A stretch of 64,000 nucleotides of DNA from CAVQZA01 sp963718355 (GTDB lineage Bacteria > Actinomycetota > Thermoleophilia > Gaiellales > Gaiellaceae), in NCBI GenBank assembly GCA_963718355.1, contig CAVQZA010000004.1, positions 434,001 through 498,000 of the forward strand, written 5' to 3'. The first letter of the stretch is position 1, and each line of letters opens with the position of its first letter. The notes under the pieces are model-generated. The model was given only the letters and a program-made list of their open reading frames with translations. It did no database searches and was not told where the DNA came from. Below, one piece after another: positions 15,876 through 23,522 of the stretch. The translations under genes were made by a program, and so were the position numbers.

Positions 15876-18258
15876 CGAGGAACTTCACGTCCTTCGCGTT
15901 CTCCTCGATGAACTTGCGGCGGGGCTCGACCTGGTCTCCCATCAGCGTCGTGAACACGTGGTCGGCCGCGGAGGCGTCCTCGACGTCGACCCGGATCAGC
16001 ATCCGCCTCGCCGGATCCATCGTGGTCTCCCACAGCTGCTCGGGGTTCATCTCGCCGAGGCCCTTGAACCGGCTCACGTGCATCCCGTCCTTCGTCAGGT
16101 CGAGCGCAACGGTGCGCATGTCGTAGAAGGTGGACGCGGTCTCGGTGCGCTTGCCGTGGCGCAGCGTGAACGGCGGCAGCCCCGTCGACTCGGCGAGCTT
16201 CGCGTACGAGCGGCGCAGGTTGTGGTAAATCGGCGAGCCGAGAATGCCGCCGGGCAGCCGGAAAGTGTGGGCCGTCGAGGTCTCGCGCTCGACGACTTTC
16301 ACGCGCAGGGTCTCGGCGGTCGCCTCGAGCACGACCACGTCGTGGGTCGTGTCCTTGAGGCCCGCGAGCGCACCCTCGACGTCGTTCGGCGCGGCGGCGT
16401 CGGTCTCGACGAGCCGCTGCCCGATCACGAAGTCGACCGCCGTCGGCCCGAAGTCGGCGCGCAGGCGGTTCGACCAGCCCTCGAGCTCGTTGAGGCTCGA
16501 GCCGAGCTTCTTCCAACGGGCCTCGGTCAGCTTCACGGCCTTGCCTTCGCGATCCTCGATCTCGACCGACTCGATGCGCTCGCGCACGAGCAGCTCCTCG
16601 AGCTGCGAATCTTTCTCGAAGTACATCTCCTGGTTGCCGATCTTCACGTGGTAGAGCGGCGGCACCGCGATGTAGATGTGGCCGCGCTCGACGAGCTCGC
16701 GGAGCTGGCGGTAGAGGAAGGTGAGGATCAGCGTGCGGATGTGCGAGCCGTCGACGTCGGCGTCGGTCATCACGATCACGCGGTTGTAGCGGAGGTTCGC
16801 GATGTCGAACTCGTCGCCGAAGCCGGTGCCGATCGCGGTGATCATCGCCTGGATCTCGTTGTTCGAGAGCACCTTGTTGATCCGGTTCTTCTCGCTGTTG
16901 ATGATCTTCCCGCGCAGCGGCAGGATCGCCTGGTAGCTGCGGTCGCGCGCCTGCTTGGCCGAGCCGCCGGCGGAGTCGCCCTCGACGATGTAGAGCTCGG
17001 CGGAGTCGGGGTCGCGGTTCGAGCAGTCGGCGAGCTTGCCGGGGAGCGACGAGTTCTCGAGCGCGCTCTTGCGCCGCGTCAGCTCGCGCGCCTTGCGGGC
17101 GGCCTGGCGGGCGCGCGAGGCGGAGACGGCCTTGGTGATGATCTGACGCGCGTCGCCGGGGTTCTCCTCCATGAACTCCGCGAGCTTCGCGTTGACGGCC
17201 TGCTCGACGAGCCCGCGGACGCCCGGGTTGCCGAGCTTCGTCTTGGTCTGCCCTTCGAACTGCGGCTCGCGCAGCTTGACGGAGATCACGGCCGCGAGAC
17301 CTTCGCGCACGTCCTCGCCCTCGAGGTTGTCCTCCTTGTCCTTCAGGAGCCCCTTGTCGCGCGCGTACTTGTTGAGCGTGCCGGTGAGCGCCGCCTTGAA
17401 CCCGGAGAGGTGCGAGCCGCCCTCGGTGGTGTTGATGTTGTTCGCGAACGAGTAGACCGACTCGACGTACGAGTTGTTCCACTGCATCGCGATCTCGACC
17501 GCGCCCTGATCGGTCTCGGCCTCGAGGTAGATGATGTGGGGGTGGACGGCGTCCTTCGCCTCGTTCACGTAGGCGACGAAGTCCTTGATCCCGCCCTCGT
17601 AGTAGAACTCGGTGCGCTCCTCGCCGGTGCGCTCGTCCACGAGCACGATGTGGAAGCTCCTCGTGAGGAACGCCGTCTCGCGGAGGCGCTGCAGGAGGAT
17701 CTGCGACGACCACTCGAGCTCGTCGAAGATCTCCAGGTCGGGGAGAAAGCGGATCGTCGTGCCGGTCTCGTCGACCGGCGAGTCGCCGACGATCTCCATC
17801 TCGGTGGTCGGGACGCCGCGCGCGAACTCCTGGCGGTAGATCTTGCCGTCGCGGTAGACGTCGGCGATGAACCACTCCGAGAGCGCATTGACGACGGAGA
17901 TGCCGACGCCGTGCAGTCCGCCCGAGACCTTGTAGCCGTCGCCGCCGAACTTGCCGCCGGCGTGGAGCTTCGTCAGCACGACGGTGAGCGCGGGCAGGCC
18001 CTGCTCGGGCATCACGTCGACCGGGATCCCGGAGCCCCAGTCGCGGACGGTCACCGAGTTGTCCGGATGGAGGGTGATCTCGACCCGGTCGTTGCGGCCG
18101 GCGAGGGCCTCATCGACGGAGTTGTCGACCACCTCGAAGATGAGGTGATGGAGCCCGCGAGAGCCCGTCGAGCCGATGTACATGCCCGGACGTAGCCGGA
18201 CGGGCTCGAGCCCCTCCAGAACGGTGATGTCTTTTGCGGTGTAGGTGGTTTCAGCCAT
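15868..18258 (-). CDS. gyrB: DNA gyrase subunit B, long form
   Basis: 796 residues. The GHKL ATPase has VVDNSVDEALAG and GGLHGVGISVVNALS. The TOPRIM part has EGDSAGGSAKQARDR and MTDADVDGSHIRTL. Between PPLYHVKIGNQEMYF and RFKGLGEMNPEQLW lies an insert of about 165 residues at the position of the well-known E. coli GyrB insert; typical actinobacterial GyrB proteins lack it. The ATG at 18258 gives MAETTYTAKDITVL. A terminator-like hairpin and T-tract lie immediately before this start (18260-18291). Confidence 0.97.
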   Translation of the reverse strand: MAETTYTAKDITVLEGLEPVRLRPGMYIGSTGSRGLHHLIFEVVDNSVDEALAGRNDRVEITLHPDNSVTVRDWGSGIPVDVMPEQGLPALTVVLTKLHAGGKFGGDGYKVSGGLHGVGISVVNALSEWFIADVYRDGKIYRQEFARGVPTTEMEIVGDSPVDETGTTIRFLPDLEIFDELEWSSQILLQRLRETAFLTRSFHIVLVDERTGEERTEFYYEGGIKDFVAYVNEAKDAVHPHIIYLEAETDQGAVEIAMQWNNSYVESVYSFANNINTTEGGSHLSGFKAALTGTLNKYARDKGLLKDKEDNLEGEDVREGLAAVISVKLREPQFEGQTKTKLGNPGVRGLVEQAVNAKLAEFMEENPGDARQIITKAVSASRARQAARKARELTRRKSALENSSLPGKLADCSNRDPDSAELYIVEGDSAGGSAKQARDRSYQAILPLRGKIINSEKNRINKVLSNNEIQAMITAIGTGFGDEFDIANLRYNRVIVMTDADVDGSHIRTLILTFLYRQLRELVERGHIYIAVPPLYHVKIGNQEMYFEKDSQLEELLVRERIESVEIEDREGKAVKLTEARWKKLGSSLNELEGWSNRLRADFGPTAVDFVIGQRLVETDAAAPNDVEGALAGLKDTTHDVVVLEATAETLRVKVVERETSTAHTFRLPGGILGSPIYHNLRRSYAKLAESTGLPPFTLRHGKRTETASTFYDMRTVALDLTKDGMHVSRFKGLGEMNPEQLWETTMDPARRMLIRVDVEDASAADHVFTTLMGDQVEPRRKFIEENAKDVKFLDV

Positions 18259-18259
18259 C

Positions 18260-18291
18260 AAAAAAGCCCTGCAAAGTGACCCTTTGCGGGC
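18260..18291 (-). terminator. Intrinsic-terminator-like hairpin directly before gyrB (possible attenuator)
   Basis: On the minus strand a 10-bp stem with one bulged base (18291-18282 with 18276-18266) and a 5-nt loop is followed by six T residues (18265-18260) and then G and the gyrB ATG. It terminates the dciA transcript by form, yet it lies inside the gyrB leader and covers the only ribosome-binding-like AGGG. Confidence 0.7.
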
Positions 18292-18304
18292 CCGACGTAG
18301 TGTA

Positions 18305-18769
18305 TCAGATCGGGTGGTCGTCGCGGGGGGTTGCGAGGCTCGCCGCGGCGGCCCGGCGAACGAGCTCGCGCAGCTCCGGGTCCTCGATCGCAGAAGCGGC
18401 CTCCACGGCCTGCGCGAGGTCGTCCGGAGTGGGCTCCGGAGGCGTCCAGGAAGCACCCGCCGGCTCGTCCGAAACCGGTTCTGGGACCGGCCCCGGCGTG
18501 AACCTAAGCGCGGCCGGCGCATCGTCTCCGAGCGCCTCCTGGAGGCGGCCGAGGATCTCCGGCGCGTGGGCTCCGAGCTCGAAGGCCCACGACGAGGAGG
18601 TGACCGCGACGTGGAGCGTCCCATCGCGACCGAGGCGCGCGGGCCAGGCGTTTCGGGCGATCCCCTCGCCGACCGCGTCCGGCCATGCCGAGAGCACCTC
18701 GCCCATCCCGGCCGCCGGGCCGAAGCGGGAGAGCTCGCGCCGCACCTCGTCGCCGAGCAGCTCGCTCAC
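18305..18769 (-). CDS. dciA: DciA-like DUF721 protein (replicative helicase loader/operator)
   Basis: 154 residues. The N-terminal DUF721 domain (about 15-95) includes GEVLSAWPDAVGEGIARNAWP and TLHVAVTSSSWAFELGAH. It is followed by a proline/glutamate-rich linker and a C-terminal helix. DciA family proteins help load the DnaB helicase where DnaC/DnaI is absent. In actinobacteria this gene typically lies between recF and gyrB, as here. The GTG at 18769 overlaps the recF stop (GTGA). Confidence 0.88.
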   Translation of the reverse strand: MSELLGDEVRRELSRFGPAAGMGEVLSAWPDAVGEGIARNAWPARLGRDGTLHVAVTSSSWAFELGAHAPEILGRLQEALGDDAPAALRFTPGPVPEPVSDEPAGASWTPPEPTPDDLAQAVEAASAIEDPELRELVRRAAAASLATPRDDHPI

Positions 18770-19827
18770 GCCGCGTGCACCTCGCCCGGGGTGACCTCGA
18801 GCAGTTGCGTCGGCTCGATGGGGAGGGACGCCGCGTCAGTCGCGGTGACGAGCGTCTGGCCGGTGACGGCGAGCCGCTCGCCGAGGATCCGGCGCCGCGC
18901 AGGATCGAGCTCTGAGAGGACGTCGTCGAGAAGCAGGAGCGGCGGCTCGCCGCGCCGGTCGGTGATCGCCTGTGCCTCCGCGAGCAGGAGCGCGAGCACC
19001 GCGAGCCGCTGTTCGCCCTGCGAGCCGAAGCTGCGGAGGTCGCGCGCGCCGGAGACGATCGCGACGTCGTCGAGGTGGGGGCCGAGGCCGGTTGCGCCGC
19101 GGTCGAGGTCCTTGTCGAGCCGCGCCCCGAGCGCCTCGACGGTCGGCACCTCGCCCGCGTAGACGAGCTTCGCCTCGGGCAGGCCGAGCTCGCCGGCCCG
19201 TTCGGCGAAGGCCGGCGCGAGCAGCGCGATCGCCTCGGTGCGAGCCTCGACGAGCGCGATGCCGAGCTCGACGACCTGCTCCGTCCACGGCGTGAGCGCG
19301 TCGCGGGACGAAAGGCCGAGTGCGACGCGGCGCAGGCCCGCGTTGCGCTGCCCGACCGCCGAGCCGTACTCGAGCGGCAGCGACGCGCGGGCCGGCGCGA
19401 GGCGACCAAGCGTTCTGTCGAAGTACGCGCGTCGCACTGCGGGCCCGCCCTTGACCACGGTGAGCCGGTCGGGCGTGAAGACGAGCGTCGAGACCTCGGA
19501 GCGCAGCTGCTCGGCCGCGCGCAGCTTCCCGCCGTTCACGACGGCGCGCTTCCCGTCGCTGCGCGAGAGCGTCACCTCGAGCTGGAGCTTCGACGCGCCC
19601 CGGCTCCCGTTGACGACGACACGGGCGGCGGGCGCCCCGAACCGGACGAGCTGCGCGTCGGCCCGCGTTCGCGGCGAGAACCCCTGCGTGCCGACGTGCA
19701 GCGACTCGAGCAGGTTCGTCTTTCCGGCTCCGTTCGACCCCGTCACGAGGACGAGCCCCGGTTCGAGGTCGAGGTCGAGCCGCGCGTATGAGCGGAAGTC
19801 CCGGAGCGAGACCCGCGCGACGATCAG
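18766..19827 (-). CDS. recF: DNA replication and repair protein RecF
   Basis: About 353 residues. The Walker A site is TGSNGAGKTNLLES, the signature region is FGSQGEQRLAVLALLLAEA, and Walker B is PPLLLLDDVLSELD. RecF binds DNA gaps and promotes RecA loading. The conserved first strand VSLRDFRSYARLDLDLEPG lies upstream of the first GTG (19746). Between it and the dnaN stop there is no ATG, GTG or TTG. The start must therefore be a rare codon, most simply CTG at 19827 in a CTGA overlap with dnaN. Confidence 0.93.
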   Translation of the reverse strand: MIVARVSLRDFRSYARLDLDLEPGLVLVTGSNGAGKTNLLESLHVGTQGFSPRTRADAQLVRFGAPAARVVVNGSRGASKLQLEVTLSRSDGKRAVVNGGKLRAAEQLRSEVSTLVFTPDRLTVVKGGPAVRRAYFDRTLGRLAPARASLPLEYGSAVGQRNAGLRRVALGLSSRDALTPWTEQVVELGIALVEARTEAIALLAPAFAERAGELGLPEAKLVYAGEVPTVEALGARLDKDLDRGATGLGPHLDDVAIVSGARDLRSFGSQGEQRLAVLALLLAEAQAITDRRGEPPLLLLDDVLSELDPARRRILGERLAVTGQTLVTATDAASLPIEPTQLLEVTPGEVHAA

Positions 19828-20954
19828 CCTGCGAGGCGGATCGGCATGATCAGGTACCTGAAGTCGTCGCCGGCCGCCTGGATCAGGCCGGGCCGGAGTG
19901 AGCTGATCAGCTTCAGGGTGACCTCGTCCTCGCTCACCGACTCGAGCCCGTCGCGGAGGAACTCGGCGTTGAAGCCGATCTCGAGCGGCTCGCCGGTGTA
20001 CGCGACCGGCAGGCTCTCGCTGGCCTCGCCGACGTCCTGCGTCCGCGCCGACACCGTGAGCTGGCCCTCGGCGAACTGCAGCCGGAGCGGCGAGTTCCGC
20101 TCGACGATCACGGCCACGCGGCGGACGACGTCGAGGAACTCGGTGCGCGAGATCGGCACCTCCGTCTCGAACGTCTCCGGGATCAGCTGCGCGTGATTCG
20201 GGAACTGGCCGTCGATGCGGCGGCTCGTGAGCACGACGTCGCCGGCCCTGAAGATGATCTGGTTGTCGTGCACGCCGAGCTCGAGCCCGTCGCCCGGTTC
20301 GCCGATGCGCTGCAGCTCCGTCAGGGCGCGCGCCGGGATGATCGCCTCGAGGTCGGGGCCTGCCACTTCGAGCGCGGTCTCCTTCACCGAGAGCCGGTAG
20401 GAGTCGGTCGCGACCATCGTCAGCTTCGTCCCCTGGAAGCTCGCGAGGATCCCGGTGAGCACCGGGCGCGACTCGTCGCGTGATGCCGAGCGCTGGACGC
20501 GGGCGATCGTGTCGAGCAGCGCCTCCCGGTCGACGGCGAAGAGCTGCGCTGCCTCGACGTCCGGCAGCCGCGGGAAGTCCTCGGCGTTGTAGGTGTTGAG
20601 GCGGTAGCTCGCCGACCCGGAGTCGATCAGCATCACGCCCTCTTCGGGCTTGTGCTCGAAGCGGATCTCGCTGTCCGGGAGCAGGCGCGCCAGCTCCACG
20701 AGCCGCCGGCCCGGGACGACGGTCTCCCCTTCCGAATCGACCTGGGCGGCGAGTGAGGACCGCAGCGAGAGCTCCATGTCCGTCGCGGCGAGGAGCAGCT
20801 CGCCAGCCCCCGCAGAGATCCGGACGCCGGAGAAGACCTGCACGGCGGTGCGCGTCGACACGGCCCGCGCAACCACGCCCAGCTTGGCCACGAGCTCGTC
20901 CTTCGAGCAGGTGGCCTTGAGGCCGGCTCCGACGCTGATGTCTGTTTCGATCAT
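19824..20954 (-). CDS. dnaN: DNA polymerase III beta subunit (sliding clamp)
   Basis: 376 residues, standard length, with three repeated clamp domains. Typical blocks are LLAATDMELSLRS, RPVLTGILASFQGTKLTMVATDSYRLS and the C-terminus DDFRYLIMPIRL. It encircles DNA and tethers polymerase III. The ATG at 20954 is preceded by a 156-bp gap separating it from dnaA. It precedes recF with a 4-nt overlap. Confidence 0.98.
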   Translation of the reverse strand: MIETDISVGAGLKATCSKDELVAKLGVVARAVSTRTAVQVFSGVRISAGAGELLLAATDMELSLRSSLAAQVDSEGETVVPGRRLVELARLLPDSEIRFEHKPEEGVMLIDSGSASYRLNTYNAEDFPRLPDVEAAQLFAVDREALLDTIARVQRSASRDESRPVLTGILASFQGTKLTMVATDSYRLSVKETALEVAGPDLEAIIPARALTELQRIGEPGDGLELGVHDNQIIFRAGDVVLTSRRIDGQFPNHAQLIPETFETEVPISRTEFLDVVRRVAVIVERNSPLRLQFAEGQLTVSARTQDVGEASESLPVAYTGEPLEIGFNAEFLRDGLESVSEDEVTLKLISSLRPGLIQAAGDDFRYLIMPIRLAG

Positions 20955-21110
20955 TTAGTTAGAAAAGGACAGTGGTAGTAGTAAGGGGTGTTAGCGGGGT
21001 GGAAGACCGCGAGATCCCATACTGACAGCGGGATCGGGCGGTGGACGTATTCCGTGGAGAACGGACGGTGTTCAACAGGGCCCGGCCAGCGTAGCGCGTC
21101 TCTCCACAGA
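20955..21110. promoter_or_regulatory. dnaA-dnaN intergenic region with DnaA-box-like sites
   Basis: 156 bp without a gene. It contains CTCTCCACA at 21100-21108 and, on the other strand, TTCTCCACG (21053-21061). Both are close to the TTCTCCACA form repeated upstream of rpmH. It is AT-richer just before dnaN. It may act as a second origin element and hold the dnaN promoter. Confidence 0.5.
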
Positions 21111-22490
21111 TCAGCGATCCTGCTTGACGCGCGCAGTGAGCTCCTGCACAAGGTTGTACACAGAGCGATCTTCCTTGATCAGGCGCGCGATCTTCGAAGT
21201 CGCGTGGATCACGGTCGTGTGGTCGCGCCCGCCGAACTCCTTGCCGATCTTCGGCAGCGACGAGTCGGTTAGCTCGCGCGAGAGGTACATCGCGACCTGG
21301 CGCGGATAGACGATGTGCTGCGAGCGCCGGTCGCCGCAGAGCTCCTCGAGCGAAAGCTGGAACCGGTCCGAGACGAGCTCCTGGATCCGGCGGATCGAGA
21401 TGATCGCCGCCTCGCCCTGCGGGAAGACGTCCTTGAGCACGTCCTCCGAGAGCTCGACCGTCATCGGGCGGCCGGTGAGCGACGAGAACGCGACCACGCG
21501 GGTGAGCGCACCCTCGAGCTCGCGGATGTTCGTCGAGATCCGCCCGGCGATGAACGTCAGCACCTGGGGGTCCTCGACCTGGATCCCGTCGGTCATCGCC
21601 TTCTTGCGCAGGATCGCGATGCGCGTCTCGAGGTCGGGCGGCTGGATGTCGGTGATCAGGCCCCACTCGAAGCGCGAGCGCAGCCGCTCTTCGAGAGTGG
21701 AGATCTCCCGCGGCGGCCGGTCGGACGAGATCACGATCTGGCTGCCGGCCTCGTAGAGGCTGTTGAACGTGTGGAAGAACTCCTCCTGGATCCGCTCCTT
21801 GTGCTCGAAGAACTGGATGTCGTCGATCAGAAGCAGGTCGTAGGTGCGGTAGCGCTGCTTGAAGCCCTCGATGCGCTTGTCGCGGAGAGAGTTGATGAAG
21901 TCGTTCATGAAGGTCTCGCTCGTCGTGTAGCGCACCGTGAGGTGGCTCGCGTGCTCGCCGACGTACTGGGCGATCGCCTGCATCAGGTGCGTCTTGCCGA
22001 GACCGGTCGAGCCGTAGATGAAGAGCGGGTTGTAGGCCTGGGCCGGCGCCTCGGCGACCGCGAGCGCGGCCGCATGGGCGAAGCGGTTGGACGAGCCGAT
22101 CACGAACAGGTCGAAGGTGTACTTGGGGTTGAGGCCCACCTTCGGCGGCTCGGCGATCTCGCTGCGGCGAACCGCGGCGACGGAGCCGTCGGCGGGCTCG
22201 ACCGGCGCAGGGCCGGCGAGGTCCTCAGCCTCGGCGACGGCGAGTGCGACGCGCAGCTCCCTGCCGGTCGCATCGCGGACGCCGGCCTTCATCAGGCCGA
22301 GGAAATGGCCCTCGATCCATTCACGCGTGAAGTCGTTCGGCACCGACACCGTGAAGGTGTCGTCGGAGACCTCTAGACCCTGGACGTCCGCGAACCACGT
22401 CTGGAACGTCGTCTCATTGAGAGCCTCACCGAGCCGACGTGCTACCTCGCTCCACAGGCCTTCCGCAGTCAGCTCGTTTGTTCGTTCCAA
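21111..22490 (-). CDS. dnaA: Chromosomal replication initiator DnaA
   Basis: About 459 residues. Domain I is at 1-80 (LWSEVARRLGEALNETTF). After a short linker comes the AAA+ domain III, with NPLFIYGSTGLGKTHLMQA and LLIDDIQF. Domain IV carries the DNA-binding signature GGRDHTTVIHA. It opens the origin and recruits the helicase. TTG at 22490 gives the usual short N-terminus (ERTNELTAEGLW). A GTG at 22505 is an equally possible start, next to a purine-rich GAGAGGAGAG. Upstream ATG codons would add unrelated sequence. Confidence 0.97.
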   Translation of the reverse strand: MERTNELTAEGLWSEVARRLGEALNETTFQTWFADVQGLEVSDDTFTVSVPNDFTREWIEGHFLGLMKAGVRDATGRELRVALAVAEAEDLAGPAPVEPADGSVAAVRRSEIAEPPKVGLNPKYTFDLFVIGSSNRFAHAAALAVAEAPAQAYNPLFIYGSTGLGKTHLMQAIAQYVGEHASHLTVRYTTSETFMNDFINSLRDKRIEGFKQRYRTYDLLLIDDIQFFEHKERIQEEFFHTFNSLYEAGSQIVISSDRPPREISTLEERLRSRFEWGLITDIQPPDLETRIAILRKKAMTDGIQVEDPQVLTFIAGRISTNIRELEGALTRVVAFSSLTGRPMTVELSEDVLKDVFPQGEAAIISIRRIQELVSDRFQLSLEELCGDRRSQHIVYPRQVAMYLSRELTDSSLPKIGKEFGGRDHTTVIHATSKIARLIKEDRSVYNLVQELTARVKQDR

Positions 22491-22529
22491 GACGCCGGGC
22501 CCCACCTCTCCTCTCGTGACCGAGGGGCG

Positions 22530-22558
22530 AGCATAGCAGCGTCCAGCAGCGCGGACAA
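22530..22558 (-). promoter_or_regulatory. dnaA: dnaA promoter (-35 TTGTCC, 17-bp spacer, -10 TATGCT)
   Basis: On the minus strand TTGTCC (22558-22553) is followed after 17 bp by TATGCT (22535-22530), a near-consensus housekeeping promoter directed into dnaA. It gives a leader of about 30-40 nt. The 9-mer AAAGGGTCA abuts the -35 on its upstream side. Confidence 0.65.
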
Positions 22559-22766
22559 TGACCCTTTCGGTTGATAAAAGTACCCTATTTGCAGGGAGTT
22601 TAGGCGTCCACATTACTCTCCACACCTGTGGAAAGAGCATGACAGAGGGGTGTCGGACCGGGGGCATTTGCGCCCCGGCGCAGCATCTTTGCGCGGCGAC
22701 CCGTTCTCCACAGAGCCTGTGGAGAACCTCTACCTGCGGACCTCATCTATACTCGTCGGCCGCACC
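22559..22766. other. Probable replication origin (oriC) between dnaA and rpmH
   Basis: A non-coding, AT-richer region. Around 22568-22603 a stretch with TTGATAAAAG and CCCTATTTGC could be the unwinding element. Two pairs of inverted DnaA-box-like sites follow: CTCTCCACA/CTTTCCACA facing each other (22616-22624 and 22627-22635), and TTCTCCACA twice in a perfect palindrome (22704-22712 and 22718-22726). The sites differ from the classical TTATCCACA mainly at the third position. Location between dnaA and rpmH and divergent transcription on both sides support the call. Confidence 0.75.
22748..22753 (+). promoter_or_regulatory. rpmH: -10 box (TATACT) of the rpmH operon
   Basis: TATACT lies 13 nt before the rpmH ATG, so the leader would be very short. 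The DnaA-box palindrome at 22704-22726 ends just upstream of the expected -35 position, so DnaA binding could influence this promoter. Confidence 0.55.
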
Positions 22767-22901
22767 ATGAAGCGCACCTACCAGCCCAACGTCCGCCGCC
22801 GGAAGCGCAAGCACGGCTTCCGCGCGCGCATGTCGACCCGTGCCGGCCAGGCGATCCTCAAGCGCCGCCGCGCGAAGGGTCGCAAGCGGCTGTCGGCCTG
22901 A
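22767..22901 (+). CDS. rpmH: 50S ribosomal protein L34
   Basis: 44 residues. The canonical L34 sequence begins MKRTYQPNVRRRKRKHGF, with the RMSTRAGQAILKRRRAKGR core. The ATG at 22767 gives the exact expected N-terminus; an upstream in-frame ATG would add origin sequence. It is a very basic component of the large ribosomal subunit. It starts the conserved rpmH-rnpA-yidD-yidC-khpB-rsmG operon. Confidence 0.98.
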   Translation: MKRTYQPNVRRRKRKHGFRARMSTRAGQAILKRRRAKGRKRLSA

Positions 22902-22917
22902 CCGGACGGCTCTGGGC

Positions 22918-23271
22918 GTGCAGCGCCGGAACCGTCTTTCTCGCTCGCGCGACTTCGATGCCGTGTACCGGCAGGGACGCTCGGTCTCGACGCGCTACCT
23001 CGTTCTTTACTCCTTCGCGCGCGAGGACAGCGGCGCGGAGGTTGAGCCGCGGCTCGGCCTCGCGGTTCCCAAGGCGGCCGGCAACGCGGTGACGAGGAAC
23101 AGGATCAAGCGGCAGCTCCGCGAGCTCTGGCGCGACCGACTCGGCCGGATCGCCCCCGGCCGCGACTACGTGCTGATCGTCCGGCCCGGCCTCCCCGAGG
23201 CGACCGAGGCGCAGGGCTCGGAGTGGCTCGGCGAGCGCGTCGACGAGGTCCTCGCGAAGGCGGCCGCGTGA
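22918..23271 (+). CDS. rnpA: Ribonuclease P protein component
   Basis: 117 residues, normal for RnpA, which assists the RNase P RNA in maturing tRNA 5' ends. Typical blocks are NRLSRSRDFDAVYRQGRS and GNAVTRNRIKRQLRELWR, the RNA-binding RNR motif. The GTG at 22918 is 16 nt after rpmH; an upstream frame would overlap rpmH with non-homologous sequence. It overlaps yidD by GTGA. Confidence 0.95.
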   Translation: MQRRNRLSRSRDFDAVYRQGRSVSTRYLVLYSFAREDSGAEVEPRLGLAVPKAAGNAVTRNRIKRQLRELWRDRLGRIAPGRDYVLIVRPGLPEATEAQGSEWLGERVDEVLAKAAA

Positions 23272-23522
23272 AGTATCTCGGGATCGGCCTCGTCTACGCC
23301 TACCGCTACACGTTCGGCGTGCTCGTTCCGCGCGGCACCTGCAAGTACCACCCCTCGTGCTCCCAGTACGCGCTCGACGCGCTGCGTGAGTTCGGGCTGT
23401 TCAAAGGCTCGGTGCTCGCCTCGTGGCGCCTGCTGCGCTGCAACCCCTGGAGCCGCGGCGGAGTCGACTACGCGCACGACCAGACGCTCTTCCGGCACGG
23501 CCACGGGACGGAGCACGCGTGA
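23268..23522 (+). CDS. yidD: Membrane protein insertion efficiency factor YidD
   Basis: 84 residues. The family core is CKYHPSCSQYALDAL, followed by RLLRCNPWSRGGVDY. An amphipathic N-terminus (YLGIGLVYAYRYTFG) should lie on the membrane. YidD helps insertion of membrane proteins alongside YidC. GTG at 23268 overlaps the rnpA stop, and the yidD stop overlaps the yidC GTG. Confidence 0.95.
   Translation: MKYLGIGLVYAYRYTFGVLVPRGTCKYHPSCSQYALDALREFGLFKGSVLASWRLLRCNPWSRGGVDYAHDQTLFRHGHGTEHA

Noticed and set aside
14133..18195. Long plus-strand frames (592 and 797 codons) opposite gyrA and gyrB
   Set aside because: Antisense shadows of the gyrase genes, with repetitive Arg/Val/Glu composition.
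22506..22667. Upstream ATG for dnaA at 22667
   Set aside because: It would translate the promoter and origin region; DnaA domain I begins normally from 22490 or 22505.
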